Below are positions 1 to 9,900 of a DNA stretch of 64,000 nucleotides, piece after piece. A program made the translations under genes and the position numbers. Each line of letters starts with the position of its first letter. Position 1 is the first letter of the stretch. The stretch is taken from assembly GCF_900176595.1 (NCBI RefSeq), contig NZ_LT838813.1:5846001-5910000 (forward strand). Direction: 5' to 3'. The stretch is from Aquiflexum balticum DSM 16537 (GTDB taxonomy: Bacteria; Bacteroidota; Bacteroidia; Cytophagales; Cyclobacteriaceae). The notes under the pieces were generated by a model. It was not told the DNA's origin. It was given only the letters and a program-made list of their open reading frames with translations, and did no database searches.

Positions 1-648
1 TCCATAAAAAAGATATGTCTGTTCTGCTGCTCCTTGGGCGATCAAAGATTCTTTTTGGTTGCCATAGGATTGGACTACCTGTACATAACCTATTTCAGGA
101 TTATCGAAATGATGCAACACATGGTCTAAAAATTCCGGATAAGGTGCGTGATCTGGGTCTAAAATCACACAAATTTCTCCTGTGGCATATTTCAGGGCAT
201 TGTTGATATTACCTGCCTTGGCGTTTTCATGGGTATCGCGGGTGACATGTACTACACCAAGATCGGCACATAGTTCTTTCACATATGCATCATTTCCTTC
301 ATCACAGAGATAGGTGGTATGTGGGTATTTTACTGCCACCAAAGCCCTTAAGGTATTCTCCAACATGTTATAAGGCTCACCGGGAAAAAAGGTTGTGAGC
401 ATATCCACCGTGTAAGGTTTTAAAGGTGGCTTTGGCTTTTCTGATTCATCTCGGGGTTTTGGTAATCCGTCATAATGGTACCATTCAAAAAGCACTTTTA
501 ACAATTTAAAAGCCAATGAAACTGTAAGCAGGAAATACAGGACCCGATGTCCTATACCGACTTTCGAAATAAACGCATATAAAAATAAAGCCAAAGATAA
601 AATCCCAAGAATCAGGATAGCCTTGCCCAGCAGGCGTTTTAGATTCAT
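1..648 (-). CDS. Processive family-2 glycosyltransferase, cellulose-synthase-like (3' end outside window)
   Basis: The reading frame is open from an ATG at 648 down to the window edge, giving 216 residues. Two hydrophobic segments come first (about residues 9-28 and 36-50). A GT-A fold follows, with VDMLTTFFPGEPYN, a DEGNDAYV segment and the metal-binding-type DPDHAP motif typical of BcsA-like enzymes. By family, such proteins polymerise NDP-sugars at the inner membrane and move the chain across it. The QxxRW motif and later membrane helices lie outside the window, so the substrate (cellulose or another beta-glucan/mannan) cannot be read. It diverges from a glycoside hydrolase lipoprotein across 147 bp, which suggests a joint role in making and trimming an exopolysaccharide. 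The start is chosen because the preceding 147 bp is AT-rich and non-coding. Confidence 0.85.
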   Translation of the reverse strand, partial: MNLKRLLGKAILILGILSLALFLYAFISKVGIGHRVLYFLLTVSLAFKLLKVLFEWYHYDGLPKPRDESEKPKPPLKPYTVDMLTTFFPGEPYNMLENTLRALVAVKYPHTTYLCDEGNDAYVKELCADLGVVHVTRDTHENAKAGNINNALKYATGEICVILDPDHAPYPEFLDHVLHHFDNPEIGYVQVVQSYGNQKESLIAQGAAEQTYLFYG

Positions 649-758
649 AAATAGGTAATTAGGGTGATAGCGAATTCAAAATACTTTATTTTATTTTTGA
701 AATACAAATTTTTTTATATAAAATTTATATCTCGTAAAAAATGATAAACTTATTTAAT

Positions 759-766
759 TAAATTTG
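759..766 (+). promoter_or_regulatory. Possible -7 element TAAATTTG
   Basis: TAAATTTG matches the Bacteroidota -7 consensus TAnnTTTG and lies 29 bp before the start of the glycoside hydrolase lipoprotein gene. No TTTG is found at the expected -33 distance, so this is a weak call. Confidence 0.35.
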
Positions 767-795
767 GGAATTAAACTTTACAAAACTATTAAAAT

Positions 796-2103
796 ATGAT
801 CAATGCCCAAAAAGGATTAATAATTACTTTGATTTTTACTTCTTTGCTTTCACTGTTTTCTTGCAAAACAGATAAAAAGGAGGTATTTCAACCAACTGTA
901 CAAGTAAAGTATCAGGAAGGAAGGGCAATACTTTATAGGTATGGGGAGCCATATTTTATCATAGGTGCTGCGGGCACCCAATATATGGATAAGGTGGCTG
1001 CATATGGTGGAAACTCAGTCAGGACATGGAATTTGCAAGATGCTGACAGCATTTTGGATAAAGCTCATGAACTTGGATTGACAGTGACCTTGGGAATCGA
1101 AATCGGTCGCCCACTTTGGGGAAATGACTTCGCCTACTGGAAAATCTGGGAAGTGGCAAAGAAAGTAGAAGAAATAAGGCCATTTGTAGAGAAGTACAAA
1201 GATCACCCTGCCCTGTTGATGTGGGGGGTCGGCAATGAGGTGAAAGGATATGGAGGTGGAACGAGGTTAGAAGTTTACTACATAACCAATCAAGTCGCGA
1301 AGATGGTCAAGGAGGTTGATCTAAATCACCCAACCATGACTGCTCTTAATCATTCATCTAAAATTGACTTCCTTACCCCCACAATTTTATCAAATATCGA
1401 TATTCTGGGTTTCAATGCTTTTCGAGACTTAAACCGCATGTCAGGAAAGGTATATGGGGAAGACGGATGGAAAAAAGCCTATATTTTTTCCGAGTGGGGA
1501 ACTTGGGGTCATTGGCAGGCACCAGAAACCGAATGGGGTGCGCCCAAGGAATTGAAGGACGCTGAAAAAAGACATGCCATGGAGCAGAATTGGAATACCA
1601 TGCTCCAGGATTCCTCCCTTCTTTTGGGTGCTTATGCGTTTTATTGGGGATACAAACATGAGGGTACCCAAACCTGGTTTAGTTTCTTCTCTGAGGAAGG
1701 TCTTCAAACGCCGTCCCTTCAGTTTTTGAAAGAAGCATGGTCTGGAAAAACGGTGGAGAATGCTGCGCCTAATGTCAGCGACATTTCGATTGAAAACCCG
1801 AAAAGTTTTGTCAGGGACAATTTCTACCTGGAAAGCGACAAAATATATACAGCTAGCGCACTGGCAGAAGATCCCGAAGCGGACTCACTGGAATTCATCT
1901 GGGAAATCAGGGATGAAGAAAATTACTTTCTTGATAAAAATTATTCCAACCCAATCGACTCCCTGATTGTGGTTTCAAATGGACCAAAAGTCCAATTCAA
2001 GACGCCAAAGGATGAGGGGCCTTTCAGGGTTTTCGTCTACGCACTTGATGGGCGGGGGAATTTCTCCTCTTACAATATCCCGTTTTATGTCATAAAGAGG
2101 TGA
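796..2103 (+). CDS. Clan-A (TIM-barrel) glycoside hydrolase lipoprotein
   Basis: A 435-residue lipoprotein: residues 1-22 form a signal peptide ending in a lipobox (SLFSC, Cys23). The following domain looks like a GH2/GH5-type (beta/alpha)8 barrel. MWGVGNEV places a probable acid/base Glu at 148, and FSEWGTWG places a probable nucleophile Glu at 233; this Glu pair is the clan GH-A arrangement. The C-terminal 120 residues resemble a beta-sandwich (NVSDISIENP onward). Inferred role: a surface or periplasmic hydrolase or transglycosylase that trims a glycan, probably the product of the divergent glycosyltransferase. The exact GH family is not settled. It is transcribed alone; the DNA downstream is repeat-rich. 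Confidence 0.75.
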   Translation: MINAQKGLIITLIFTSLLSLFSCKTDKKEVFQPTVQVKYQEGRAILYRYGEPYFIIGAAGTQYMDKVAAYGGNSVRTWNLQDADSILDKAHELGLTVTLGIEIGRPLWGNDFAYWKIWEVAKKVEEIRPFVEKYKDHPALLMWGVGNEVKGYGGGTRLEVYYITNQVAKMVKEVDLNHPTMTALNHSSKIDFLTPTILSNIDILGFNAFRDLNRMSGKVYGEDGWKKAYIFSEWGTWGHWQAPETEWGAPKELKDAEKRHAMEQNWNTMLQDSSLLLGAYAFYWGYKHEGTQTWFSFFSEEGLQTPSLQFLKEAWSGKTVENAAPNVSDISIENPKSFVRDNFYLESDKIYTASALAEDPEADSLEFIWEIRDEENYFLDKNYSNPIDSLIVVSNGPKVQFKTPKDEGPFRVFVYALDGRGNFSSYNIPFYVIKR

Positions 2104-2275
2104 TTTTAGATAAAAAAAATTTAGATGATTTTGACATAAGTTTACCAGCTCGGCAACCGTCATCCTGAGTGGAGAAAATTGGCATTTACAGAATGGGGAA
2201 TGACAGTAAAGTTAACCTGATTAGGCCTCGCCCGCGATAATTATCGGGATCGGCCACCGGGGTCGTCTTGAGGTA

Positions 2276-2322
2276 AGGTGGTGGTGGGAAAAGCGGCGAC
2301 GCCGCTTTTCCCACCACCACCT
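2276..2322. repeat. Perfect 22-bp inverted repeat, 3-nt loop
   Basis: The left arm 2276-2297 (AGGTGGTGGTGGGAAAAGCG...) is exactly complementary to the right arm 2301-2322, with GAC in the loop. No T-run follows on either strand, so this is more like a REP/BIME-type palindrome than an intrinsic terminator. Confidence 0.85.
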
Positions 2323-2383
2323 CAATTAACCAAATCGTCCTTTCCCTGATTCCGATAGCTATCGGAACGAGGGGCAATTTCAA

Positions 2384-2446
2384 ATTCTGTCATTGGTAGT
2401 CCCCAACATTTTGAAAATGTTCAGAAAGGGTAATGACATCAAGTTG
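2384..2446 (+). repeat. Direct repeat unit 1 (ATTCTGTCATTGGTAGT...)
   Basis: It begins ATTCTGTCATTGGTAG and ends AATGACATCAAG, as does the unit at 2624-2683. The two middles differ. A partial third copy (TTGGCATTTACAGAA then AATGACA) is at 2179-2204. Confidence 0.7.
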
Positions 2447-2471
2447 TCGCGTGCAGGTAGGCTCAATGCTA

Positions 2472-2556
2472 GCTCCATAGGAGCGACAGATATAATAACG
2501 CAGGGTTTCAACCCTGGGATAACATGGTAAAGAGCGAGCAAAAGTTCCGTAGGAAC
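2472..2556 (+). repeat. Two short hairpins of a dispersed covarying family
   Basis: GCTCC-ATA-GGAGC lies at 2472-2484, followed by GACAGATAT. GTTCC-GTA-GGAAC lies at 2544-2556, followed by GACCGAT. The same design with different arms recurs at 22334, 22466, 26946 and 27078, so the stem is conserved while its sequence changes. Confidence 0.7.
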
Positions 2557-2623
2557 GACCGATTTATTGTCCAGAAAATACCCTGGGATTTCATATGAGA
2601 ATTGGTGATTTAAACCAACTTAG

Positions 2624-2683
2624 AATTCTGTCATTGGTAGTTTTTAAAATTTGGCATTTACAGAAATGGAATGACATCAAGCT
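2624..2683 (+). repeat. Direct repeat unit 2 (ATTCTGTCATTGGTAGT...)
   Basis: Second copy of the unit at 2384-2446, sharing both ends. It also carries TTGGCATTTACAGAA (2651-2665), identical to 2179-2193. Confidence 0.7.
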
Positions 2684-2892
2684 GCCCGTAATCCCGAGGC
2701 ACAAGGGATCTCCAGCGGTACAATAAGACGGTTGAATTACTGGAAAAACTTTACCTTTCGGGTCAAAATCATCCTTTTTCTGATCCTCGAGAGATGCTTC
2801 CTACGTCAGCATGACGCATGCCTGCCGTAGGTAGGGCTGCTCCGATTCATGTCATTGGCAGAAACTCCGACTCAATTTTTTTAGAAAAAATC

Positions 2893-5800
2893 TTAAACCC
2901 TTTTATCAATAAGTCTCTGTAATGTATCTCCGAACTTTTTGACAAGTTCAGGATCATCAATCATAGAATTGTGATCTCCGCCCACATCCACAGGAATCAC
3001 CTGTCTGGCATATGGCTTCCATCCGTAGAACTCCTTATCTTTAACCAAAAAGGTTTTGATTTTGGCCTTAAATAAGATAATATCCCCATCATAAGGCGAT
3101 AAGATATACTCGTCCATGGCTTTGTGGTTAATATTTCTGATTTTTTCAATTGTCAGGAATAGGTCTGAGGCTACCTTGTCTTTTTCAATTCCCAACCATT
3201 TTTTAAGAAATTTACCTTTATTGGAAAAAGAACTCGCTTTCATTCTTTTAAAAGCATCAGGATGTTGTGTGGCCAAACTTACATCGATGACACGCTTTTC
3301 AATTTCTCTTTCTATTTTCATTTTAAACTTTCCCCATGCTGTCAATTTTGTTTCAGATTGGTAAGCTGGAACATCAAAAAGAATTATTTTTCCCACCGGT
3401 TGGCCAAGCCTTTTAAGTTGCTTAGCCATTTCAAATGCCACATAGGCACCGAAAGACTGTCCTCCCAAATGAAAAATTCCAAAAGGATGTACTTTTTTAA
3501 TCTCCTGAATGTAATTGGAAGCCATTTCTTCAATACTGTGTAAGGGTTCATCCACACCGTTTAATCCCTTAGACCGTATTCCAAAAACCGGTTGGTCCTT
3601 GTCCAGATACTTGGCCAAGCCATAAAATGAAGTAACATTTGCTCCTGCACCATGAATCAGAAAAATAGGTGGTTTTTTGCCTTCGAGTTTGATAGGGACA
3701 ATTACATGCCATGATACTTGGGAATTCACCGCTGGTTCCAATAATTTACAGAAATCTTTCAGTGTTGGGTATTGGAATACACTGTTTACAGGTAGTTTTT
3801 TACCGGTTTCATGCTCAATTCCCACCATTAACTCCACTGCCATTAATGAATGTCCCCCTAAAGCGAAAAATTCAGATTCCAAACCTATATCACCATGGCC
3901 CAATACTTTTTGCCAAATACGGGATACTTTTTTCTGGATTTCTGTAACAGGAGCAGTTAGTTGGCTTAGGGATTTCAAGTTTTTCCTGTCCGGTTTGGGA
4001 AGGCTTTTTCTGTCTACCTTGTTGTTGTTGGTAAATGGAAGTTTTTCCATAAAAACCCACTCGGTAGGTACCATGTATTCTGGCAAAGATTGTTTGAGTT
4101 CATCTTTACACTTTTCAATCAGCTTTTCTTCTGAATGTCCATTAAAGTCATTTTCAATAACCAGATAAGCCACCAATCTGGTATCCCCTACTTCCTGTTC
4201 CCAAGTATTGACTGCAGCATATTGGATGCACCTCATCTGATTGAGTTTAGTTTCAATTTCACCCAACTCAATCCTGTAACCTCTTATCTTTACCTGGAAA
4301 TCCAGCCTTCCCAAACAAACAACTTCTCCATTTAATTGGAACTTACCCAGGTCACCTGTCCTATAAAGTCTTGCATTTTTTTCACCGGAAAATGGGTCAG
4401 AAAGAAATTTATCTTTGGAAAGTTCATCTCTTTTATGGTAACCATTTGCTACTCCAAGGCCTCCAATACAAATCTCCCCTACCCTTCCAACAGGACAGGG
4501 TATTTGATTTTCGTCCAAAATATAGATTTGTGTGTTGGCAATAGGTCGCCCGATTGTAATCTGATCAGCATTTTCAATTTTTTTGACCGTGGACCAAATG
4601 GTGGTTTCAGTAGGACCATACATATTCCAAAAGGGGCCAACCAAATCCAATAATTTTTCTGCAAGGTCTTGATTCAAGGCTTCCCCTCCACAAAGTAATT
4701 TGAAAGGCATGGGTTTATCCCATCCTGAAGCCATCAACATCCGCCAAGTGGCAGGGGTTGCCTGCATGATGTCTATCTTATGGCTTTCCATTTTCCTTAA
4801 CAAGATCCTGCCGTCACGGGATTCCTCGCTATTTACTAAAACGACGGTTCCCCCTGCAATCAATGGCAAATAAAGTTCAAGTCCGGCAATATCAAATGAA
4901 ATGGTTGTAATCGCCAATAATTTCTCTCCGGGAAGCATCCCGGGAGAATTCTTCATACTGACCAAGAAATTCAAAAGATTCAAATGGCTGATTCTGACTC
5001 CCTTTGGTTTTCCAGTTGAACCTGAAGTATAAAGTATATAAGCCAAATCATTTGGTTCAGGAGTTTCTATCTCCTGCAACTGATCTACCCCTTGCAAACT
5101 TAAATCATCCAGGGTCAATTGCGCTAAATCAGTATCCAACCATGAACTGTATTTCCTTTCGGTTAAAATTAAACTTGCCCCTGAATCTTCCAACATATAG
5201 GTTAAGCGTTCAATAGGGAAATTAGGATCCAAAGGCAAGTAACAGGCACCTGACTCCATGATTCCAAATAGGGCAGGCAATAACATTTCATTTCGGTCCA
5301 GCATCACCCCAACCACATCTCCCTTGCCAAGACCTTGATTCCGGAGATTTTTTGCAATCGCATTTGAATAAAGCCTCAGATTTCTATAGGTAATCTCCTT
5401 ATCTCCTGCAATGAATGAAATCATGGAAGGAATTGATTTGACTTGTTCCCAAAAAATCTCTAAGAAGGAATTTTGTACCGGAAGCTCCAAAGAAGTTGCA
5501 TTCCATTCCTTGAGTTGTTGAAAAACTAAACTTTCATTCAAAATCAGGTTTCTAATAGGCTTAACCGGATTATGTACTACCTGTGAGAGCAGATCCTCTA
5601 ATCCCAGCATCCAGTAAGAAATGGTATCCTCATGAAAAAGGTCTGTATTGTAAGACCATTCTACAATCAAATTTTCTCCATGATTGGCCAAGTTCAAAAA
5701 GATCTCGAAGTTTTCGAATTTCCTCGGGTTACTAATCAAGCTATGCTCAAGTCCCGAAAAATTCACCTGATCGTCCATCCCCATATCAATGTTGAATACT

Positions 5801-6909
5801 ACAGGTACCAATGGTATTCTAGAGTTATCTCTCTTGATATTCAGCTTTTTGATCAAGTTACCAAAAGTATATTTTTGATGATCATAATCATCCAAAAGCT
5901 CAAGCCTCCTTTTGCCAAGGTATTCTTTAAAAGAAAGATTTTGGTCCACTTTTGTTCTGATGGGAAGAAGATTCACGCAATGACCCACCAATACCAAATG
6001 ATCTGTAGCAGCTTGGCCTGCGGCAGGCAAACCCAAAACCACATCATCCTGACCCGTAATTTTGGAAAGAAAAATTTCGAAAGCAGCCATAATGGTACTG
6101 ACCAGACTGCTTTTGGATTTTTTTCCAAGCGCCTTTATACTTTCGACCAGCTCGGGAGGTAATTCAAAATCAATCCTTCTGCTTTTGAAGGTACGTTGAA
6201 TAGGACGTGGCCAGTCTGTTGGCAACTCCAATTGTTCGGGAATCAGCTTGAACTTTTCCAGCCAATATTTTTCGGTGGATTGGTATTCCTTGGAATCCGA
6301 GAAGATCTCCATTTCATCTGCATACTGACCAAATTGCACTGTCTCAGGAAGTTCAACGGGATTATTGTTTTTTAAAGCATTATAGATACTTGCAATTTCC
6401 TCCAACATTACTCCAAATGACCAGCCATCCGCAACTAAGTGGTGGGCAGTTATGGTAAATAAAAAAGATTCCTTGGATAATTCAATCAATGAGAAACGGA
6501 CCAAGGGACCATTTTTGAGGTCAAAAACAAAGCTTGTTTCTTGATCCAAAAATTCTTCTACAGCACTTTTTTTCTCCTCTTCAGTCAAGATTGAAAAGTC
6601 TTTTTGGATTTTTATTGGCTCCAGGTGATTATATACCATGAAAAAATTACCATCGGCCGAAAAAGACAACCTTAGAGATTCATGTCTCTCCACCAAATAG
6701 TCACAGGCTTCCCAAAGATACTTCTTGTTTACACCTCCAGAAAACTGCAAGGATAAACTCAGGTTATAAGAAAGATTTGCTTCATCTCCACCCAAAATGC
6801 AGGATAGCCAAATTTCTTTTTGTGCATCTGTCAACCTTGCAACCCTGATTATTTCTTTTTCCCCGAAAGGATTATAGTCCACTGACTCAAAATCAAAATT
6901 CCGGTCCAT
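2893..6909 (-). CDS. Non-ribosomal peptide synthetase, C-A-PCP-TE termination module
   Basis: A 1338-residue single module. The condensation domain spans about residues 25-455, with HHLVADG (His156, His157, Asp161). Its opening LTDAQKEIW resembles C domains that follow PKS modules. The adenylation domain spans about 480-970, with A3 YTSGSTGKPKG and A10 Lys964. Hand alignment to GrsA gives the pocket code D673 I674 L677 Q716 L739 G741 M763 I771 W772 K964, one change from the glycine code DILQLGLIWK as I remember it. The carrier has Ser1021 (GGHSL), and the type I thioesterase has GQSFGA (Ser1152). It starts just past the stop of the upstream hybrid gene, so the two are almost certainly co-transcribed and translationally coupled. 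Inferred role: accept the aminated PKS intermediate, add glycine, and release or cyclise the product. No MbtH protein or Sfp-type phosphopantetheinyl transferase is in the window. Confidence 0.93.
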   Translation of the reverse strand: MDRNFDFESVDYNPFGEKEIIRVARLTDAQKEIWLSCILGGDEANLSYNLSLSLQFSGGVNKKYLWEACDYLVERHESLRLSFSADGNFFMVYNHLEPIKIQKDFSILTEEEKKSAVEEFLDQETSFVFDLKNGPLVRFSLIELSKESFLFTITAHHLVADGWSFGVMLEEIASIYNALKNNNPVELPETVQFGQYADEMEIFSDSKEYQSTEKYWLEKFKLIPEQLELPTDWPRPIQRTFKSRRIDFELPPELVESIKALGKKSKSSLVSTIMAAFEIFLSKITGQDDVVLGLPAAGQAATDHLVLVGHCVNLLPIRTKVDQNLSFKEYLGKRRLELLDDYDHQKYTFGNLIKKLNIKRDNSRIPLVPVVFNIDMGMDDQVNFSGLEHSLISNPRKFENFEIFLNLANHGENLIVEWSYNTDLFHEDTISYWMLGLEDLLSQVVHNPVKPIRNLILNESLVFQQLKEWNATSLELPVQNSFLEIFWEQVKSIPSMISFIAGDKEITYRNLRLYSNAIAKNLRNQGLGKGDVVGVMLDRNEMLLPALFGIMESGACYLPLDPNFPIERLTYMLEDSGASLILTERKYSSWLDTDLAQLTLDDLSLQGVDQLQEIETPEPNDLAYILYTSGSTGKPKGVRISHLNLLNFLVSMKNSPGMLPGEKLLAITTISFDIAGLELYLPLIAGGTVVLVNSEESRDGRILLRKMESHKIDIMQATPATWRMLMASGWDKPMPFKLLCGGEALNQDLAEKLLDLVGPFWNMYGPTETTIWSTVKKIENADQITIGRPIANTQIYILDENQIPCPVGRVGEICIGGLGVANGYHKRDELSKDKFLSDPFSGEKNARLYRTGDLGKFQLNGEVVCLGRLDFQVKIRGYRIELGEIETKLNQMRCIQYAAVNTWEQEVGDTRLVAYLVIENDFNGHSEEKLIEKCKDELKQSLPEYMVPTEWVFMEKLPFTNNNKVDRKSLPKPDRKNLKSLSQLTAPVTEIQKKVSRIWQKVLGHGDIGLESEFFALGGHSLMAVELMVGIEHETGKKLPVNSVFQYPTLKDFCKLLEPAVNSQVSWHVIVPIKLEGKKPPIFLIHGAGANVTSFYGLAKYLDKDQPVFGIRSKGLNGVDEPLHSIEEMASNYIQEIKKVHPFGIFHLGGQSFGAYVAFEMAKQLKRLGQPVGKIILFDVPAYQSETKLTAWGKFKMKIEREIEKRVIDVSLATQHPDAFKRMKASSFSNKGKFLKKWLGIEKDKVASDLFLTIEKIRNINHKAMDEYILSPYDGDIILFKAKIKTFLVKDKEFYGWKPYARQVIPVDVGGDHNSMIDDPELVKKFGDTLQRLIDKRV

Positions 6910-6910
6910 A

Positions 6911-9900
6911 TTAAATCGAGCTTAGGACCTTAATGAATTTTCCGGGATTATTTTCATCCCTTATAAACCAAGCAGGATTTCCCATGGGATCTTTGCCGAG
7001 TTTGGCACCTGGGATCGGCGGTTCATTGTAGGTTGATTTTTGCGCCATTTCAGGGGATTGCAATAAGCCTCCGAAAAAACCTGCTTTCATCAATTCATCG
7101 ATCGACTCTTTGAAAGCAGAGATGATTCTATCTACATCCTCTTCAGTAATCTTAGTAGTCAGGTAACATGGGAATTCATCATAAATATGAATGCCCTTTT
7201 CCCTCATTAAAATAAAAATCAAGTCTGTATAGGGTAATTCCTGATGGTATTTAAGTTTCCACATGGAACCAAAATGGGCAATGTAGAAAGGCAGGTTCCT
7301 TGCACTAAAGTAACTGTCCAAGGAGTCTGCAATTCTATCAGTTTTCTGTTTCAAATCGGCGTGCAATGCTCCGTTGTCATTTTTGAAATATTCCAAGGAA
7401 GCTTTGGCTGCTGCTAAAGCTAATGGGTGACGGACGAAGGTTCCCGTAAAATAAGTAACGCCCACCTCAGGCATGGAATCATCCCCATATTGCCAATATC
7501 CTCCATCCAAGGCATCCATAAAAGTAGCAGAGCCTGCAATAGCACCAATCGGTAAGCCTCCACCTATTACTTTACCATAAGTCCCAATATCAGCTTTGAT
7601 ATCAAAAAGTCCTTGAGCCCCTTTGAGATGGGTTCTAAAGCCTGTTATAACTTCATCAAAAATCAAAGCAGTCCCACTTTCCAAGGTGATTTCCCTCACT
7701 TTCTTCAAAAACTCTACAGGCTGAAATTCTGGTCTGCGGCTTTGAACAGGCTCTACCAATACGGCAGCCAATTCGTCTTTTCGCTTTCTGATAATTTCCA
7801 AAGACTCCTCGGTGCCATATTCCAAGACCAGAAGATTCTCTACTTGGGAGGGCATAATGCCGGCCGCAGCAGGGTAACTTTTTGTATTGCTGCCTCTGAC
7901 AATTACCTCATCAAATGTGCCATGGTAAGAATTGTTGAAGGATACCACCAAAGACCTTCCTGTAACTGTTCTGGCCATACGCAAGGCTGCCATAACAGCT
8001 TCTGAACCTGTATTACAAAGTGCAGCTCTTTCATGTCCGGTCAATTCACAGATCAATTCACTCACCTCACCTGCCAAGACATGTTGTGGACCGATTTCAA
8101 AGCCTTTTTCCATTTGCTCCTTGACTGCTTTTTGAACAAAATCCGGTCTATGGCCAAATAGAATAGCTCCAAATCCATTCAATACATCCAAATATTCATT
8201 GCCATCAATGTCCCAGATTTTGCTGCCCTCCGAACGGTCTACCACCAATGAATAAGTGATTTCTTTTGTATTTGGTTTGAAGCCGGAAACCACCCTGGGG
8301 TCAGCCATATGGGCCCTATGTTTCTGGGTATATTCTTTACTGCTTCTCGTCTTTTCATTGAACCGCTGGATGAGCTGTTGAATAAATGCATCCTGTTCAG
8401 GGCTTGTCGCTGCCGAAACCTTATCTATTTTAGCCATGGCACCAAAGGTTTTTGGCGCATTTGGAGGGATTATGGCTGTTTTATTTTTACTGGGATTTTC
8501 AGCTATTTCCTGTTTTTGTACAGTAACAGCCGGATTCATTTTGGAATCAGGCGTATTTGCAGTCAATCTTCCACTCATCAAATTGATTTGTTGAGTCATC
8601 AATTCCAATTGTTTCGAAAGGACCTGCATGATTTCAACATTGTTTCCTGTCAAAGGCATTTGTTCCAATTGAGAGAAATGCGGAATTTGATTATATTCCC
8701 GAGAAGAAGGGGTCTCGATATTTTGTGGACTTGATGGTGGAATGCTTTCCACAAACATTTCTGGAGGTAACTGTTCTTCGAGATGCCCAACCAATGCCCT
8801 GACATCGCCTAGGGTATCACTTAATTGCCTAAAAGTAACATTGACCTTGAATTCCTGCTTGATCCTGGAAGCCAATTGGGTAAGTAGCAAGGAATCAAAG
8901 CCAAGCTCCATAAAAGAAGTTGATTCATCAGAAACAGACAAACCTGTACTATCCTGAATCAATGCAACAAGTTTTTCTTTGATTATAGACTTTCTGTCCA
9001 TGGTAGGGTGATTCAATTTGTTCTCAAAAACTTGGGTAATATTTGATACGGAAAAATTATCCTTTTTGTTAACTATTTTCTCTGTTGAACTCGGGGCTTC
9101 AATCCATATTTTTTCTTTTTTAAAAGCATAAGTGGGTATTTCTGCTTTTATCGGATTCATAGGCATTAGGTTTTCCCAATGGATTTTTTTACCGTTTTGC
9201 CACAATTGGCCTGCCTGGGTAAGTAAAAACTTAAAGTCAGATGCCTTTGGGCTTTTTATTAAACTATTGTAAAAATCTTTTCCTTTTGACTTTTCATTTT
9301 GCCGTATCAGTGAAGTAAGGACATTCCCCGGCCCAACTTCAAGGAAAGACAATGGCAAATCCAACTCCAATAAGGTTTGACAGGCATCGCCAAACCTAAC
9401 CGCATTCCGCAGCTGATTGGTCCAATACTCAGCGCTTTGGGCCTGATCATCGGTTATAAAATCTCCGGTCACAGTGGAGACGATTGGAATCCTTGGCTTG
9501 GACTTTGGAATTGTCGCGACAAAATCTGCAAAATCCTCCAGGATGGGATCCATCATATAGGAATGAAAAGCATGACTTGTCTGTAATATTTTGGAGGGGA
9601 TATCTTTGGTTTCCAACAGATCCGCAAAATCAGCTATATCTTCTCTTTTACCGGCTACCACACATTGGTTTTCTCCATTCACACCTGCGAGTGAAAGAGA
9701 ATCGGGTAATAGGAACTTGATTTCTTCCTCCTTGCACCTGATTGACAACATATGCCCACCAGGCAAACTACTGATCATTTTGCCTCTTTTGGCTACAAGT
9801 TTCAGTGCATCTTCCAAACTAAATACTCCGGATAAATGTGCTGCCACAAATTCTCCAATACTATGTCCACAAAGAATAATCGGTTTGATCCCAAGCGCAA

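Larger units (their letters stand above)
2104..2892. repeat. Gene-free repeat cluster between the hydrolase and the NRPS genes
   Basis: This 789-bp stretch has no credible gene. It holds at least four kinds of repeat: a perfect 22-bp-arm hairpin (2276-2322), a short palindrome CCGATAGCTATCGG near 2353-2366, two ~60-bp direct repeats (2384-2446 and 2624-2683), and two members of a covarying hairpin family (2472-2484 and 2544-2556). The hairpin CAGGGTT-TC-AACCCTG lies at 2501-2516. The downstream end of the NRPS transcript probably falls here, but no classical terminator with a U-tract is evident. Confidence 0.75.

Noticed and set aside
5632-6162. 176-codon plus-strand frame opposite the NRPS condensation domain
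   Set aside because: Antisense of a clear domain with conserved motifs, so no independent gene.
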